NCBI RefSeq assembly: GCF_015355785.1
Contig: NZ_JADKYW010000005.1
Coordinates: 332,073-396,072, forward strand
Direction: 5' to 3'
DNA length: 64,000 nt
From: Arthrobacter gandavensis
Lineage (GTDB): Bacteria > Actinomycetota > Actinomycetes > Actinomycetales > Micrococcaceae
The position numbers were made by a program, and so were the translations under genes. A model generated the notes under the pieces. That model worked only from the letters and a program-made list of their open reading frames with translations, did no database searches and was not told where the DNA came from. This document shows positions 1 through 9,061 of this stretch, piece by piece. Each line of letters starts with the position of its first letter. Positions within the stretch are counted from its first letter, which is position 1.

Positions 1-1261
1 AGGCCTTGCCCTGTGCTTCCACGCCGAGGACGTTCTTCAGCGAATTGCAGACGGCGTCGACCCACTCCTTGTGGTCGCCGTCGGCGTTGTAGCCGATGGT
101 GAAGGCCTTGCCTTCAGGCCACGGGGAAATGGCTTCGGCCTCATCCCACAGTTCCTTGGCGCGCCCGGGGTTGTAGGCGAGCACCTCGGAACCGGCCAGC
201 TCCGTGTCGAAGCCTTCGATCACCGGGGCGGTGAAGTCCGCGGCGGGCTCGCGTGAGCCGGTGAAGATGACGTCTGCAATCTCCTGGCGGTTGATGGCCA
301 TGGAGATGGCCTGGCGCCGCAGCGCACCTGCTTCGCCGGAGAACTCTTCAAGGTACCCGGGGATCGTGATGGTCTGGTTCTGTGCGGTCGGCTTCTCCGA
401 GTAGCGGCCCTCTCCGAGGTCGGACTTGAAGGTCTTCTGGGCAGCCGCAGGCATCTGGTCCAGGACGTCCAGGTTGTCCGCCTGCAGATCTGCGTACGCG
501 GCGTCGTAAGAGGAGTAGAACTTGAACGTCACCCCGCCGTTCTGCGGAACCCGGGTGCCGGTGTAATCGGGGTTGGCGACCAGCTCGATCTGGACCTCGT
601 GCTGCCAGGCATCTTCCCCGGCCAGCATGTAGGGGCCGTTGCCTACCGGGTTTTCCCCGAACGCTTCCGGGTCCTCGAAGGCTTCGGCGGGCAGCGGGTA
701 GAAGGCCGTGTAGCCCAGGCGCAGCGGCCAGTCGGATTCCGGCTGCGAGAGCGTGACGGTGAAGGTCTTCTCGTCCAGGACCTGCAGGCCGCTCATGGTT
801 TCTGCGGTTGCGCCTTCCGCGCTGACCTCGTCATAGCCTTCGATGCTCTCGAAGAAGTACGAGTTCAGCTGCGCGTTCTTGGCTGCAGCCCCGAAATTCC
901 AGGCATCCACGAAGGATGATGCCGTGACAGGTTCCCCGTTGGAGAAGGTCTTTCCGTCCTTCAGGGTGATGGTGTAGTGCTGCGAGTCCTCGGTTTCGAT
1001 GGACTCGGCAATTTCATTTACTGTCTTGCCGTCGGCGTCGTAGCTCAGCAGGCCTTCGAACAGAAGGTCCATGATCCGCCCGCCGCCCACCTCATTGGTG
1101 TTGGCCGGGAGCAGCGGATTCTGCGGCTCGGTGCCGTTGGCCGTAATGCTCGTAGTGGTAGCAGCGGAGTTTGGGGTCTCGCTTCCTCCGCCGCAGGCTC
1201 CCAGCGCAAGGGCGGCGACCACCGCCACGCTGACAGCCTTGGATACGCGCTGTAAACGCAT
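1..1261 (-). CDS. Peptide ABC transporter substrate-binding lipoprotein (family 5), C-terminus cut by window edge
   Basis: Extracytoplasmic solute-binding protein of the oligopeptide/dipeptide type that would deliver peptides to the permeases encoded at 4180-6737. The frame runs open from an ATG at 1261 off the left edge, so about 420 residues are visible and the C-terminus is missing. The start is fixed by a strong AGGAGGCGGA ribosome site directly upstream. A signal peptide ends in a lipobox (LALGAC, Cys23), followed by a typical SBP_bac_5 opening (NPLLPANTNEVGG, then FEGLLSYDADGKTV). The signal peptide and the ribosome site are almost identical to those of the lipoprotein at 6934-8733, pointing to gene duplication. 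Substrate is inferred from family only. Confidence 0.88.
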   Translation of the reverse strand, partial: MRLQRVSKAVSVAVVAALALGACGGGSETPNSAATTTSITANGTEPQNPLLPANTNEVGGGRIMDLLFEGLLSYDADGKTVNEIAESIETEDSQHYTITLKDGKTFSNGEPVTASSFVDAWNFGAAAKNAQLNSYFFESIEGYDEVSAEGATAETMSGLQVLDEKTFTVTLSQPESDWPLRLGYTAFYPLPAEAFEDPEAFGENPVGNGPYMLAGEDAWQHEVQIELVANPDYTGTRVPQNGGVTFKFYSSYDAAYADLQADNLDVLDQMPAAAQKTFKSDLGEGRYSEKPTAQNQTITIPGYLEEFSGEAGALRRQAISMAINRQEIADVIFTGSREPAADFTAPVIEGFDTELAGSEVLAYNPGRAKELWDEAEAISPWPEGKAFTIGYNADGDHKEWVDAVCNSLKNVLGVEAQGKA

Positions 1262-1605
1262 TCCGCCTCCTGGATAGAAAGGAAGCCGGTGTCTGGTTTC
1301 CGGCGCTGATGTCCGGGCAGCAGCTGATGGTAGGGCCCCATGGCTCTTTCCCGGACCTCAGCATATGGTCCTCGGTTCCCGGGGTTTCCGGGCAACCAAA
1401 AGGGGACACGCCTGCCGGAGCTACCTGTTGTTCAGGTGCCTTCGAAGCCCGTCCCCCGTGTAAAAAGTATATCGACGCAGTGCCTCATATAACGATTTGA
1501 GGACGATGTTAGGTTTGCCACGCGCAATGGTGGACAAATCACATCGCTTATGCAGGAGGACCCTCCGGGGAGGGTCCTCCTGCATAAGCGCTGCCCGTGT
1601 ATTGC
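1262..1605. other. Intergenic region upstream of the first binding-protein gene
   Basis: About 344 bases between the double-ATPase gene and the lipoprotein gene, both on the minus strand. It holds the strong ribosome site of the lipoprotein gene at its left end and a long perfect terminator hairpin at 1545-1590. Reading frames inside it are short and unconvincing. I see no RNA gene or recognisable operator. Confidence 0.5.
1545..1590 (-). terminator. Long perfect hairpin ending the double-ATPase gene
   Basis: A 21-bp perfect stem (1545-1565 against 1570-1590) with a four-base CGGG loop lies 15 bases past the stop codon of the minus-strand ATPase gene. It has no long T tract, but position and stability make it the likely transcription end. 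Confidence 0.8.
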
Positions 1606-3423
1606 CTACGAGGACAGCAGTTTGGCTCGAAGCTCGCGGCGCTCACGCTGCTTGTCCGGGTCCGGCAGCGGCACAGCCGCAATGAGGCGCTGCGTGTATT
1701 CCTCCTGGGGGTTCCGCAGGATCTGGTCACGCGTGCCCTGCTCAACAATCCGCCCGCTGCGCATCACGCAGATATGGTCGGCCAGGACGTCCACCACCGC
1801 GAGGTCGTGCGTCACGAACAGGCAGGCAAAGCCGAGCTCGCGCTGCAGGTTCTGGAACAGCTCCAGGACTTTGGCCTGCACCGAGACGTCCAGCGCGGAC
1901 GTCGGCTCGTCCGCCACCATGAGCTTGGGCTTCAGCGACAGGGCCCGGGCAATGCCCACGCGCTGCTTCTGGCCGCCGGAAAGCTCATGCGGGTAACGGT
2001 TCCGGTAGGCACGGGGCAGTTCCACCTGGTCCAGCAGTTCCTCGATCCGCTGCTGCAGGGCAGCGCCCTTGGCTTCACCGGCCAGGAACATCGGCTCGCC
2101 GATGCTTTCACCGATGGGCAACCGGGGGTTCAGCGAGGATGACGGGTCCTGGAAGACCATGCCTACCTGGCGGCGCAGCGCATGCATGGCCTTGGAGTTG
2201 GGCTTCAGCTCGGAGATGTCAGTCCCTACCACCCGCAGTTCGCCTTCGGCGACAGGCAACAGCCCGACGGCGGCGCGGCCGATGGTGGTCTTGCCGGAAC
2301 CTGATTCGCCCACCAGCCCCATGACCTGACCGGGCAGGAGCCGCAGGTTGGCGCCTTCGACGGCACGGAAGGCTGCCACACGGCCCTGCTTCGGGTATTC
2401 GATGGCAACGTTTTCAAGGACGAGCACGGGTTCGCCGCCGGCTGCATCCACCTGCGCGGCGGCGTCGGCCCGGAGGCCGGAGAGGACTTCCGCCTCGCGC
2501 CTCTCGAGTTCAGCCCGGTCCACGGATTCAAGGTCCACGTGAGTGGCGGCTGCCAGCGCGGCAACGACGTCGACGTCGCCGGCACCGTCAGTGCCCTGGC
2601 CCAGGTGCGGCACGGATTCAAGGAGAGCCTGGGTGTAGGGATGCTGCGGATTGGAGAAAATCTCCTTGGCCGTGCCGGTCTCCACAATGACGCCGTGGCG
2701 CATCACGGCGATCCGGTCAGCGAGGTCTGCCACCACGCCCATGTCATGGGTGATGAGCACGATGGCTGAGTCAAGCTTGTTGCGCAGGTTGCGCATGAGG
2801 TCCAGGATTTCAGCCTGCACCGTTACGTCCAGCGCAGTGGTGGGCTCATCGGCGATCAGCAGCTTCGGATCGCAGGACAGGGACTGCGCAATCATGGCAC
2901 GCTGCCGCTGGCCGCCGGAGAGCTGGTGCGGGTAGGACTTGAAGGCCTTTTCCGGGTCCGGCAGTTCAACCATGGCCAGGAGCTTCAGGGCGCGCTTCCT
3001 GGCTTCATCCGGTGAGAGTTCATTGTGCAGGCGCAGCGTCTCCACGATCTGGAATCCCACGGTGTAGACGGGGTTCAGAGCCGTCATGGGTTCCTGGAAG
3101 ATGACGGCGACGTCGTTGCCGCGCACCTGGCGCAGCTTGTGCTGGGACAGGCCAAGGAGCGGCTCGCCGTCCAGCAGGACCTCGCCGGTTACCCGGGAGT
3201 TCTTCGGCAGCAGGCCAAGCAGAGCCATCGAGCTGGCACTCTTGCCGGAGCCGGATTCGCCCACGATCGCCAGGACCTCGCCGGCATTGACGTGGTAGTT
3301 CAGGCCGATGGCGGCGGGGACCCATTCCTTGTCCACGCCGAAGTCGACGGAGAGGTCGCGGACTTCCAGGACCGGCGGCCGGCCCGTGGAACTCGCCTGC
3401 GGTGTGCTGATGGTTTCAGTCAT
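1606..3423 (-). CDS. Dipeptide/oligopeptide ABC transporter, fused double ATPase (DppD-DppF type)
   Basis: Cytoplasmic energy-coupling subunit of the peptide importer; 605 residues carrying two complete ABC modules. Module 1 has Walker A GESGSGKS near residue 55, signature LSGGQRQRAMIAQSL and Walker B LLIADEPTTALD; module 2 has Walker A GESGSGKTT near 370, signature LSGGQKQRVGIARAL and Walker B LMVADEPTSALD. In many bacteria these are separate OppD and OppF proteins; the single-chain form is common in actinobacteria. It ends at a strong hairpin, and its partner permeases are at 4180-6737, separated by one opposite-strand gene. Peptide specificity is inferred. Confidence 0.93.
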   Translation of the reverse strand: MTETISTPQASSTGRPPVLEVRDLSVDFGVDKEWVPAAIGLNYHVNAGEVLAIVGESGSGKSASSMALLGLLPKNSRVTGEVLLDGEPLLGLSQHKLRQVRGNDVAVIFQEPMTALNPVYTVGFQIVETLRLHNELSPDEARKRALKLLAMVELPDPEKAFKSYPHQLSGGQRQRAMIAQSLSCDPKLLIADEPTTALDVTVQAEILDLMRNLRNKLDSAIVLITHDMGVVADLADRIAVMRHGVIVETGTAKEIFSNPQHPYTQALLESVPHLGQGTDGAGDVDVVAALAAATHVDLESVDRAELERREAEVLSGLRADAAAQVDAAGGEPVLVLENVAIEYPKQGRVAAFRAVEGANLRLLPGQVMGLVGESGSGKTTIGRAAVGLLPVAEGELRVVGTDISELKPNSKAMHALRRQVGMVFQDPSSSLNPRLPIGESIGEPMFLAGEAKGAALQQRIEELLDQVELPRAYRNRYPHELSGGQKQRVGIARALSLKPKLMVADEPTSALDVSVQAKVLELFQNLQRELGFACLFVTHDLAVVDVLADHICVMRSGRIVEQGTRDQILRNPQEEYTQRLIAAVPLPDPDKQRERRELRAKLLSS

Positions 3424-3514
3424 GGCGGTGGTTTCCTTCCGTCCAGGCTGCGCGCCGGTCCCGGATTACCGGACCGATTACGGAGGCGCCTGAAAATGCT
3501 GTAACGATTGGGGT

Positions 3515-4144
3515 ATGCCGAACCCGCAGAGCGAGCCCGTGACCGAAGTTTTCCGTCCGCGAACCACCAAGTGGTTCGTGGGTATTGCCGTTGCCCTCAC
3601 GGGTGCGGCGGTTCTCTCCGCTGCGTGGACCAGCGGCGTCGGCGGCGTTGTGGCCACCGCTCCCCTGCTCCTGATTCCCTTGGCCGCGGCGTGGCTGTTC
3701 TGGTATCCCAGCGTGCGGGTATCCGAAAGCGGCGTCCGGCTGGACAATCCGTTCCGGACCGTTGAGGTGCCGTGGGCCGCGCTGATCCATGTGGATACCA
3801 AGTTCGCGCTGAAGCTCGTGACCCCGAAGGGTTCCTACACGGCGTGGGCTGCGCCCGCTCCCGGTGTCTGGGGCACCCATGCGGGCAAACCCGAACACCT
3901 GCGGAACCTTCCCGGCACCACCTACGGTGCCGGCGGTTCGGTGCGCCCGGGAGACCTCAGCAACACGGACTCCGGCCAGGCTGCCCGCCTGGTCCGCGAA
4001 CGCTGGGAAGTCCTGGTCAATGCCGGCCGGATCGATCCCGACCAGACCGACGCCGCACGCGCCGCGGTGAGCTTCAACTGGCGCTGGCTCCTGGGCCTGG
4101 CTGCAGCTGCAGCTGTGCTGTTCGCCCTGGCGGGGCTGGCCTAG
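3515..4144 (+). CDS. PH-like domain membrane protein of unknown function
   Basis: A 209-residue protein with two N-terminal membrane segments (about residues 20-55) and one at the C-terminus (about 190-207). Between them is a beta-rich stretch (YPSVRVSESGVRLDNPFRTVEVPWAAL) typical of the bacterial PH-like (bPH) domain found in actinobacterial membrane proteins. It is the only plus-strand gene inside the peptide-transporter cluster and is probably not part of that system. No catalytic residues are recognisable. Its stop codon lies inside a hairpin (4130-4159) shared with the convergent permease operon. The family call is fairly safe; the role is unknown. Confidence 0.75.
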   Translation: MPNPQSEPVTEVFRPRTTKWFVGIAVALTGAAVLSAAWTSGVGGVVATAPLLLIPLAAAWLFWYPSVRVSESGVRLDNPFRTVEVPWAALIHVDTKFALKLVTPKGSYTAWAAPAPGVWGTHAGKPEHLRNLPGTTYGAGGSVRPGDLSNTDSGQAARLVRERWEVLVNAGRIDPDQTDAARAAVSFNWRWLLGLAAAAAVLFALAGLA

Positions 4145-4159
4145 GACGGCCAGCCCCGC
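4130..4159. terminator. Bidirectional hairpin between convergent genes
   Basis: A 12-bp perfect stem around a six-base loop that contains the TAG stop of the plus-strand gene. It sits between convergent genes (3515-4144 plus and 4180-5199 minus) and could end transcription from both sides. Confidence 0.6.
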
Positions 4160-4179
4160 TTCGGCGCAAATCGTTCCCA

Positions 4180-5199
4180 TTAGTTGCCGGCTGTCTTGGT
4201 CTTGACCTTCTTGGCGTTGAACTTCTTCTGCCGCGGGTCAAAGGCGTCGCGCAGTCCATCACCAATGAAGTTGATGCACAGGCAGATCGCCACGATGAAC
4301 AGGCCGGGCCACCAGAACAGCCAGGGGCGGGTCTGGAATGCCTCCTGGTTCTGGCTGATCAGCAGGCCGAGCGATGTGTCCGGCGGCTGCACGCCGAAAC
4401 CGATGTAGCTCAGCGAGGTTTCCAGCAGGATGGCCGTGGACATCAGCAGCGTGGTGTTCACGATGATCACGCCGACGGCGTTGGGCAGGATGTGCTTGAA
4501 GATGATGCGGTTATTGGAAGCGCCGGCAATGCGGGCGGCATCCACGAACTCGCGTTCTCGCAGCGAGAGGAACTCGCCGCGGACCAGGCGCGCCAGCGAT
4601 GTCCACGTTGCCAGGCCCAGGAAAATGCCCAGCAGGATGACGCCGATGCCGGCGCCCACCAGGCGGTTGGCGATCTGGCCCAGGACTGCAGCCATAACGA
4701 TGATCGGGATGATGATGACGACGTCGGTCAGGCGCATGAGCACGGCTTCGACCCAGCCGCGGAAGTAGCCGGCTACCGCGCCGACGACCGAGCCGACGAT
4801 GCAGGCGATGATGCCCACCAGGAACATCACGATGATTGACTGCTGGGTGCCGCGCATGGTCATGGCGAACATGTCACGGCCAATGCGGTCCTGCCCGAAG
4901 GGGTGCTCGCCCCAGTTGAAGAGGTTGACGAAAGTCGGGGCACCGCCGTTGACCTGCTCGGTGAACTGACGGTAGTCGTATTTCCACCAGCCGGGAATGC
5001 CTGCAAAGCCGATGGAGCTGAACGCCAGGATGCAGATCAGCGCAAAGACCACCAGCGAAATGATCGCCGCGGTGTTGTCGAAGAAGCGCTTGCGGACTAT
5101 CTGTCCCTGCGAAAGGCCCTTGGTCTTCGCCTTCGGGGTGGCATCGGGTTCTGTTCCCGGCGGGTTGGAGGGAGTTTCGGCGGAATACGTAGTGCTCAT
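4180..5199 (-). CDS. Peptide ABC transporter permease (OppC/DppC type)
   Basis: Inner-membrane permease subunit, 339 residues. A cytoplasmic N-terminal tail of about 35 residues precedes the first membrane helix; the binding-protein-dependent permease domain follows with the EAA loop (VDAARIAGASNNRIIFKHIL, about residues 238-257) that contacts the ATPase. The start codon overlaps the stop of the OppB-type permease gene by four bases, so the two are translationally coupled. The hydrophilic loop around residues 70-100 matches the extracytoplasmic insertion usual in the DppC branch. Exact peptide substrate cannot be read from sequence. Confidence 0.93.
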   Translation of the reverse strand: MSTTYSAETPSNPPGTEPDATPKAKTKGLSQGQIVRKRFFDNTAAIISLVVFALICILAFSSIGFAGIPGWWKYDYRQFTEQVNGGAPTFVNLFNWGEHPFGQDRIGRDMFAMTMRGTQQSIIVMFLVGIIACIVGSVVGAVAGYFRGWVEAVLMRLTDVVIIIPIIVMAAVLGQIANRLVGAGIGVILLGIFLGLATWTSLARLVRGEFLSLREREFVDAARIAGASNNRIIFKHILPNAVGVIIVNTTLLMSTAILLETSLSYIGFGVQPPDTSLGLLISQNQEAFQTRPWLFWWPGLFIVAICLCINFIGDGLRDAFDPRQKKFNAKKVKTKTAGN

Positions 5200-6737
5200 G
5201 ACTTCACCCTTACGCGCGGATCAAGGACGGTGTAAATGAGGTCTGCCACCAGGTTGAAGACCAGCGCGAGGATGCCGGTCACCAGGAAGAAGCCCATGAT
5301 CGGGTTGGGATCAACACGGTGCAGTGCCTGGACGAACAGCTGGCCCATGCCGCTGAAGGCGAAGACCTGTTCGGTGATGACCGCACCGCCGATCAGTGCG
5401 CCGATGTCGAAGGCCACGATGGTGGCCAGCGGAATCAGGGCGTTGCGGAACGCGTGCCGCATGACCACGGTGCGCTCGGAAAGGCCCTTGGCCCGTGCGG
5501 TGCGGATGTAGTCCATGTTCATGATTTCAAGCATGGACGCGCGGGAGTAGCGGCTGTAGCTGGCCAGCGAGGCGAGCAGCAGCGCAATGGTAGGCAGCAG
5601 CAGGTGGGTGAAGGTATCCACGCCGCTGATCCAGAAGTCCCCGTTCAGCCCGGGGGTCGAGGCACCGACAGTCGCGATCGGCCGGTCCCGGATCCGGGAG
5701 TTATCCATGTAGGACGGCCAGGCGTACATGAAGCGGTCCAGGACAATCAGTCCGCCTACCAGCAGTCCGGTGAGCGACGCGCTTCGCATGCTCTGGCCGC
5801 GATCGTAGCCTCCCATGAGGTAACCGATGAGGCAGCCGACGGCGACGGTCGCCACTGCCAGCAGCAGGATCATCAGCCAGGTGGCTGCGTTCAGCAGCGG
5901 CTGGACGGCGTAGTACGCCACGATTCCCAGGGCGACCGTGATCAGTGCCGAGTAGAGGGCCTTGCGGTTCTTCAGTCCGGCCGTGAGCAGGGTCACCCCG
6001 TAGGCGATGGCAACACCGGTGACGGCGATCACAACCGGGCCGAGGCTCGGCGTAGCGAACCAGCCGGTGGCTCCGAGGACATAGAGCAGCCCGGCAGCAA
6101 CCGCGAAGCCGCCCGCGAAGGCCACCGCCCGGCGTCGCAGGCTTCCGCCGGCGAACACAACCCAGATCAGGCCGCTGGCTGCGCCGACGCTCAGGACCAC
6201 TGACAGTGGTATCTGCGGATCTGCCAGGAAGTTATTGAAGCCGATGGCTCCGTACTCCTTCAGGAGCACGGCCAGCCAGAAGATTGGCAGGGAGAAGAAC
6301 AGGAACGCCATGAAGGTCACGCCGTAGTCCAGGGAGCTGTACTGGCGCAGGGCGGTGATGATGCCAAGGGAAATGCCAACGATGATGGCGAGGACCGTGG
6401 CGGTGGTGACGAGCAGGATGGTGGCGCCCATGGCGCGTGCCAGTGCATCCGTGACCTGCTCGCCCTGGATGCTCTGACCCAGGTCGCAGGTGGCCGCGAA
6501 CGGAGCGAGGCACTTGACGGCCCCGCCGAGCCAGTAGAAGTAGCGCAGCGGCGCCGGGACATCGAGGTCCAGGAGCTCTGTGCGGGCCCGGATCAGTTCG
6601 TCACGGTTTGGTGCGGGATTTTCGCGGAGGTCCTGCAGGGGATCACCTGACGCCGCTGTCAGGAGATAGACCAGGAACGAAGCCCCGAAGAGGATTAGCA
6701 CGGCGGTCAAAAGCCGCCGGACAATATAGGTAACCAT
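5196..6737 (-). CDS. Peptide ABC transporter permease (OppB/DppB type) with enlarged membrane domain
   Basis: Inner-membrane permease, 513 residues against about 310-340 for most DppB proteins. The N-terminus (YIVRRLLTAVLILFGASFLVY) and C-terminal half are typical, including an EAA loop near residues 410-433 (IRTARAKGLSERTVVMRHAF). The excess is a block at roughly residues 185-345 containing about five additional hydrophobic segments and a charged linker. It forms an operon with the OppC-type gene (four-base overlap) and lies 196 bases downstream of the lipoprotein gene at 6934-8733, from which it is separated by a hairpin terminator. Function in peptide uptake is inferred from family and context. 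Confidence 0.92.
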   Translation of the reverse strand: MVTYIVRRLLTAVLILFGASFLVYLLTAASGDPLQDLRENPAPNRDELIRARTELLDLDVPAPLRYFYWLGGAVKCLAPFAATCDLGQSIQGEQVTDALARAMGATILLVTTATVLAIIVGISLGIITALRQYSSLDYGVTFMAFLFFSLPIFWLAVLLKEYGAIGFNNFLADPQIPLSVVLSVGAASGLIWVVFAGGSLRRRAVAFAGGFAVAAGLLYVLGATGWFATPSLGPVVIAVTGVAIAYGVTLLTAGLKNRKALYSALITVALGIVAYYAVQPLLNAATWLMILLLAVATVAVGCLIGYLMGGYDRGQSMRSASLTGLLVGGLIVLDRFMYAWPSYMDNSRIRDRPIATVGASTPGLNGDFWISGVDTFTHLLLPTIALLLASLASYSRYSRASMLEIMNMDYIRTARAKGLSERTVVMRHAFRNALIPLATIVAFDIGALIGGAVITEQVFAFSGMGQLFVQALHRVDPNPIMGFFLVTGILALVFNLVADLIYTVLDPRVRVKS

Positions 6738-6869
6738 AGAGTGTCAGCCTCATTAGAACGGGTCCGGGGGTTCTCCCGGCACTCGCTGAAGTGTAGTGCA
6801 GGTCATAAGTGCGGGGAATTTGGGTAATCCCAATCACTCATACGCTGCCGTGGGGGTAGGGGAAAAGCG

Positions 6870-6902
6870 AGGGCGCCGGGACCGTAAAGGCCCCGGCGCC
6901 CT
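6870..6902 (-). terminator. Hairpin after the second binding-protein gene
   Basis: An 11-bp GC-rich stem (6870-6880 against 6892-6902) followed on the minus strand by CGCTTTTCC. A second small hairpin (6913-6931) lies between it and the stop codon. Together they probably give partial termination, keeping binding protein in excess over the permeases. Confidence 0.75.
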
Positions 6903-6933
6903 GCGGGTAATGCTTAGCTGTTGCAGCTAAGGA

Positions 6934-8733
6934 TTAGTCCTGAACTTCCCATTCCCAGAAGTTCCACCACACACCGGTCTGGTTCGGCATGTAGGAGTTG
7001 ATTCCGCCGATGCTGTCGCTGTGTGCGTCAACGCCGGGCGACTGGAAGAGCGGCAGGCCGAACGAGGAGTCCCAGATCATCTTGTCGATCTGGATCTGCA
7101 GTTCCTTCTGCTTTTCGGTGTCCGTCTCAAGGATGAGCTGATCCATGAGGGCATCAGCTTCCGGGTTGGAGAAACCGCTGTAGTTGGAAGCGGCCCCGGT
7201 CTTGAAGAGCTGCGGAACGCCGGTCACGCCAACGCCCGAGTTGATCCAGCCGAAGATGGAGGCATCGTAGGTGCCGGTACCCAGGGCGGAGCCCCAGTCA
7301 GAGGCGCCCAGGCCGCCGTCGACGACCTTGAAGCCGGCCTCGGAGGCAGACTGTGCAATCAGCGTGTAGGCATCGGAACGGTTGGGGTTGTCCTTGTTGT
7401 ACATGATGCGTACTTCAGGGGTTGCACCCGCGAGCAGTTCCTTGGCGCCTTCGATGTCGACGTCGGCGTACTCGGAGGAGCCGTTGTTGGAGGCGGACTC
7501 TTCGTAGCCGTCCTGGTCGGAGAGGAAGATCTGCGAATCCAGCGGAGCTGCATCCGGGTTGAGCTTCTTGACGATCGAGTCAACGATTGCCTGGCGCGGG
7601 ATGACCTTCATGAACGCGGTGCGGACGTTCTGGTCCGCGAACACGCCGCTGAAGTTGAGGTCAACGTGGTCGTAGGACAGCTGGTTGCCGGAGTTGATGG
7701 TGACTCCGTCAATGGCTTCGAGCTGGTCCACGGTGTCAGCCGAAGCCTGCGGAGCAATGATGTCCACTTCACCGTTCTTCAGGGCCTGGACCTGGGCGGG
7801 AGCATCACCGATGTAACGGACAATGATCTCGTCGATCTTGGGCTCCGGACCCCAGTTGTAGTCCTCGTTGCGGGTCAGGGTCATGGAGTTCTCGGGATCG
7901 ATCTCCGAGACAATGAACGGACCGTTGGAGAGGTACAGGGATGCGTCCGACGGAAGCGACTTGGTGTCAAAGCCGGTGTTCCAGAAGTCCGCAACAGCCT
8001 TCAGCTCTTCGTTGACCGGAGCCGGGTTTTCCGGGTCGCCTGCGGGCGTGTTCTGGATCAGTTCGATCAGCGCGTCGCCGTCGGCCAGGCCGGCCTTCTC
8101 GGCGACAACGTGTGCCGGAGTCTGGACACCTCCGTCGGTCATCGCCCCAAAGGCAATTTCCCAGTCCGCGAAGGGCTCGGAATAGGTCATGGTGATGGAG
8201 CGTCCGTCGTCGCCAACTTCGGGAACGTCCGTCAGGCTCAGGCCTGACGTGTCGCCCGCGTAGTCGAAGTAGGTGGTACCGGAGACCGTCTCGCCCTCTT
8301 CGTTGAGCGTGGCGTCGTTGAAGTGACCGGAGTTCACGGCCCACAGGAGCATGAGGTCATCAGCGTCGACGGGCTCGCCGTCGGACCAGTTCACACCTTC
8401 ATTGACGGTGTACTTGATCGTGAGGGGATCCTCGGAGACCTTTTCGTAGGTGCCGAAGTCTTCCAGCGGCTCAACCTTGAGTTCATCGGTGATGTAGTTG
8501 AACCCGGAATGCGTGGCGTACGCAATCTTGCCGTTGATGTCGACGTTGCCGTTCGCCGTGGCGCTGTTGAACGAGCTGAAGGCGTTAACCTCCACAACGC
8601 GGACAGAACCGCCGGTGCTCTCGCTGTCAGTTGAACCGCCGTCGGTGGTCCCCTGGTTAGCTGCACAGGCGCTCAGTGCGAGAGCGGCAACAGCCGCCAC
8701 ACCCACTGCTTTGGAAATACGTGCAAAACGCAT
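6934..8733 (-). CDS. Peptide ABC transporter substrate-binding lipoprotein (family 5)
   Basis: Extracytoplasmic receptor of the peptide importer, 599 residues. The signal peptide ends in lipobox LALSAC (Cys23), followed by a serine/threonine-rich linker and an SBP_bac_5 fold; KYTVNEGVNWSDGEPVDADD and FGLPLFQSPGVDAHSDSI are characteristic. The start is supported by an AGGAGGCGGA ribosome site identical to that of the lipoprotein at the left edge. It is the first gene before the permeases and is likely transcribed from its own promoter in the AT-richer region 8734-9061. Ligand is unknown; peptides are the family norm. Confidence 0.93.
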   Translation of the reverse strand: MRFARISKAVGVAAVAALALSACAANQGTTDGGSTDSESTGGSVRVVEVNAFSSFNSATANGNVDINGKIAYATHSGFNYITDELKVEPLEDFGTYEKVSEDPLTIKYTVNEGVNWSDGEPVDADDLMLLWAVNSGHFNDATLNEEGETVSGTTYFDYAGDTSGLSLTDVPEVGDDGRSITMTYSEPFADWEIAFGAMTDGGVQTPAHVVAEKAGLADGDALIELIQNTPAGDPENPAPVNEELKAVADFWNTGFDTKSLPSDASLYLSNGPFIVSEIDPENSMTLTRNEDYNWGPEPKIDEIIVRYIGDAPAQVQALKNGEVDIIAPQASADTVDQLEAIDGVTINSGNQLSYDHVDLNFSGVFADQNVRTAFMKVIPRQAIVDSIVKKLNPDAAPLDSQIFLSDQDGYEESASNNGSSEYADVDIEGAKELLAGATPEVRIMYNKDNPNRSDAYTLIAQSASEAGFKVVDGGLGASDWGSALGTGTYDASIFGWINSGVGVTGVPQLFKTGAASNYSGFSNPEADALMDQLILETDTEKQKELQIQIDKMIWDSSFGLPLFQSPGVDAHSDSIGGINSYMPNQTGVWWNFWEWEVQD

Positions 8734-9061
8734 TCCGCCTCCTATTTCTCAGTGCGTCATCGTCTCCGGCGGGATTACCGGAGGCACGGGCAGCGCAGAT
8801 CCTGCGTGCCTCGTCGCATATGACTAAGAGAGTAGACCGCCCGGAGCGGCAGGTTTGCAACGAGGTTCCCGCCGCGACACGGTTGTTACACGTTTGCAAC
8901 CTGGAAATTATCAATACGCCGCAAACTCTTCTCTTGTGACATGGTGGGGGTTTATTGTGTCCCCGCACACACTCCATGGGTGGTGTCGGCTGGAGCTAAA
9001 ATCTGAGCGGGGCCGGGTTACTTGCCCGACCTCTGAGGAATCCAAGGACAAGAGGACGCAA
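8734..9061. promoter_or_regulatory. Divergent promoter region with 9-bp direct repeats
   Basis: 328 bases between divergent genes. The nonamer GTTTGCAAC occurs at 8853-8861 and 8892-8900, 39 bases apart. On the minus strand a possible promoter reads TTGATA, 18 bases, TGTAAC within about 8886-8915. The repeats could be operator half-sites, but no regulator gene is adjacent. I see no RNA gene. Confidence 0.35.

Noticed and set aside
3772..4839. A 355-codon plus-strand frame across the PH-like gene and the OppC-type gene
   Set aside because: Wrong frame of one gene and antisense of another; Asp/His-rich shadow composition.
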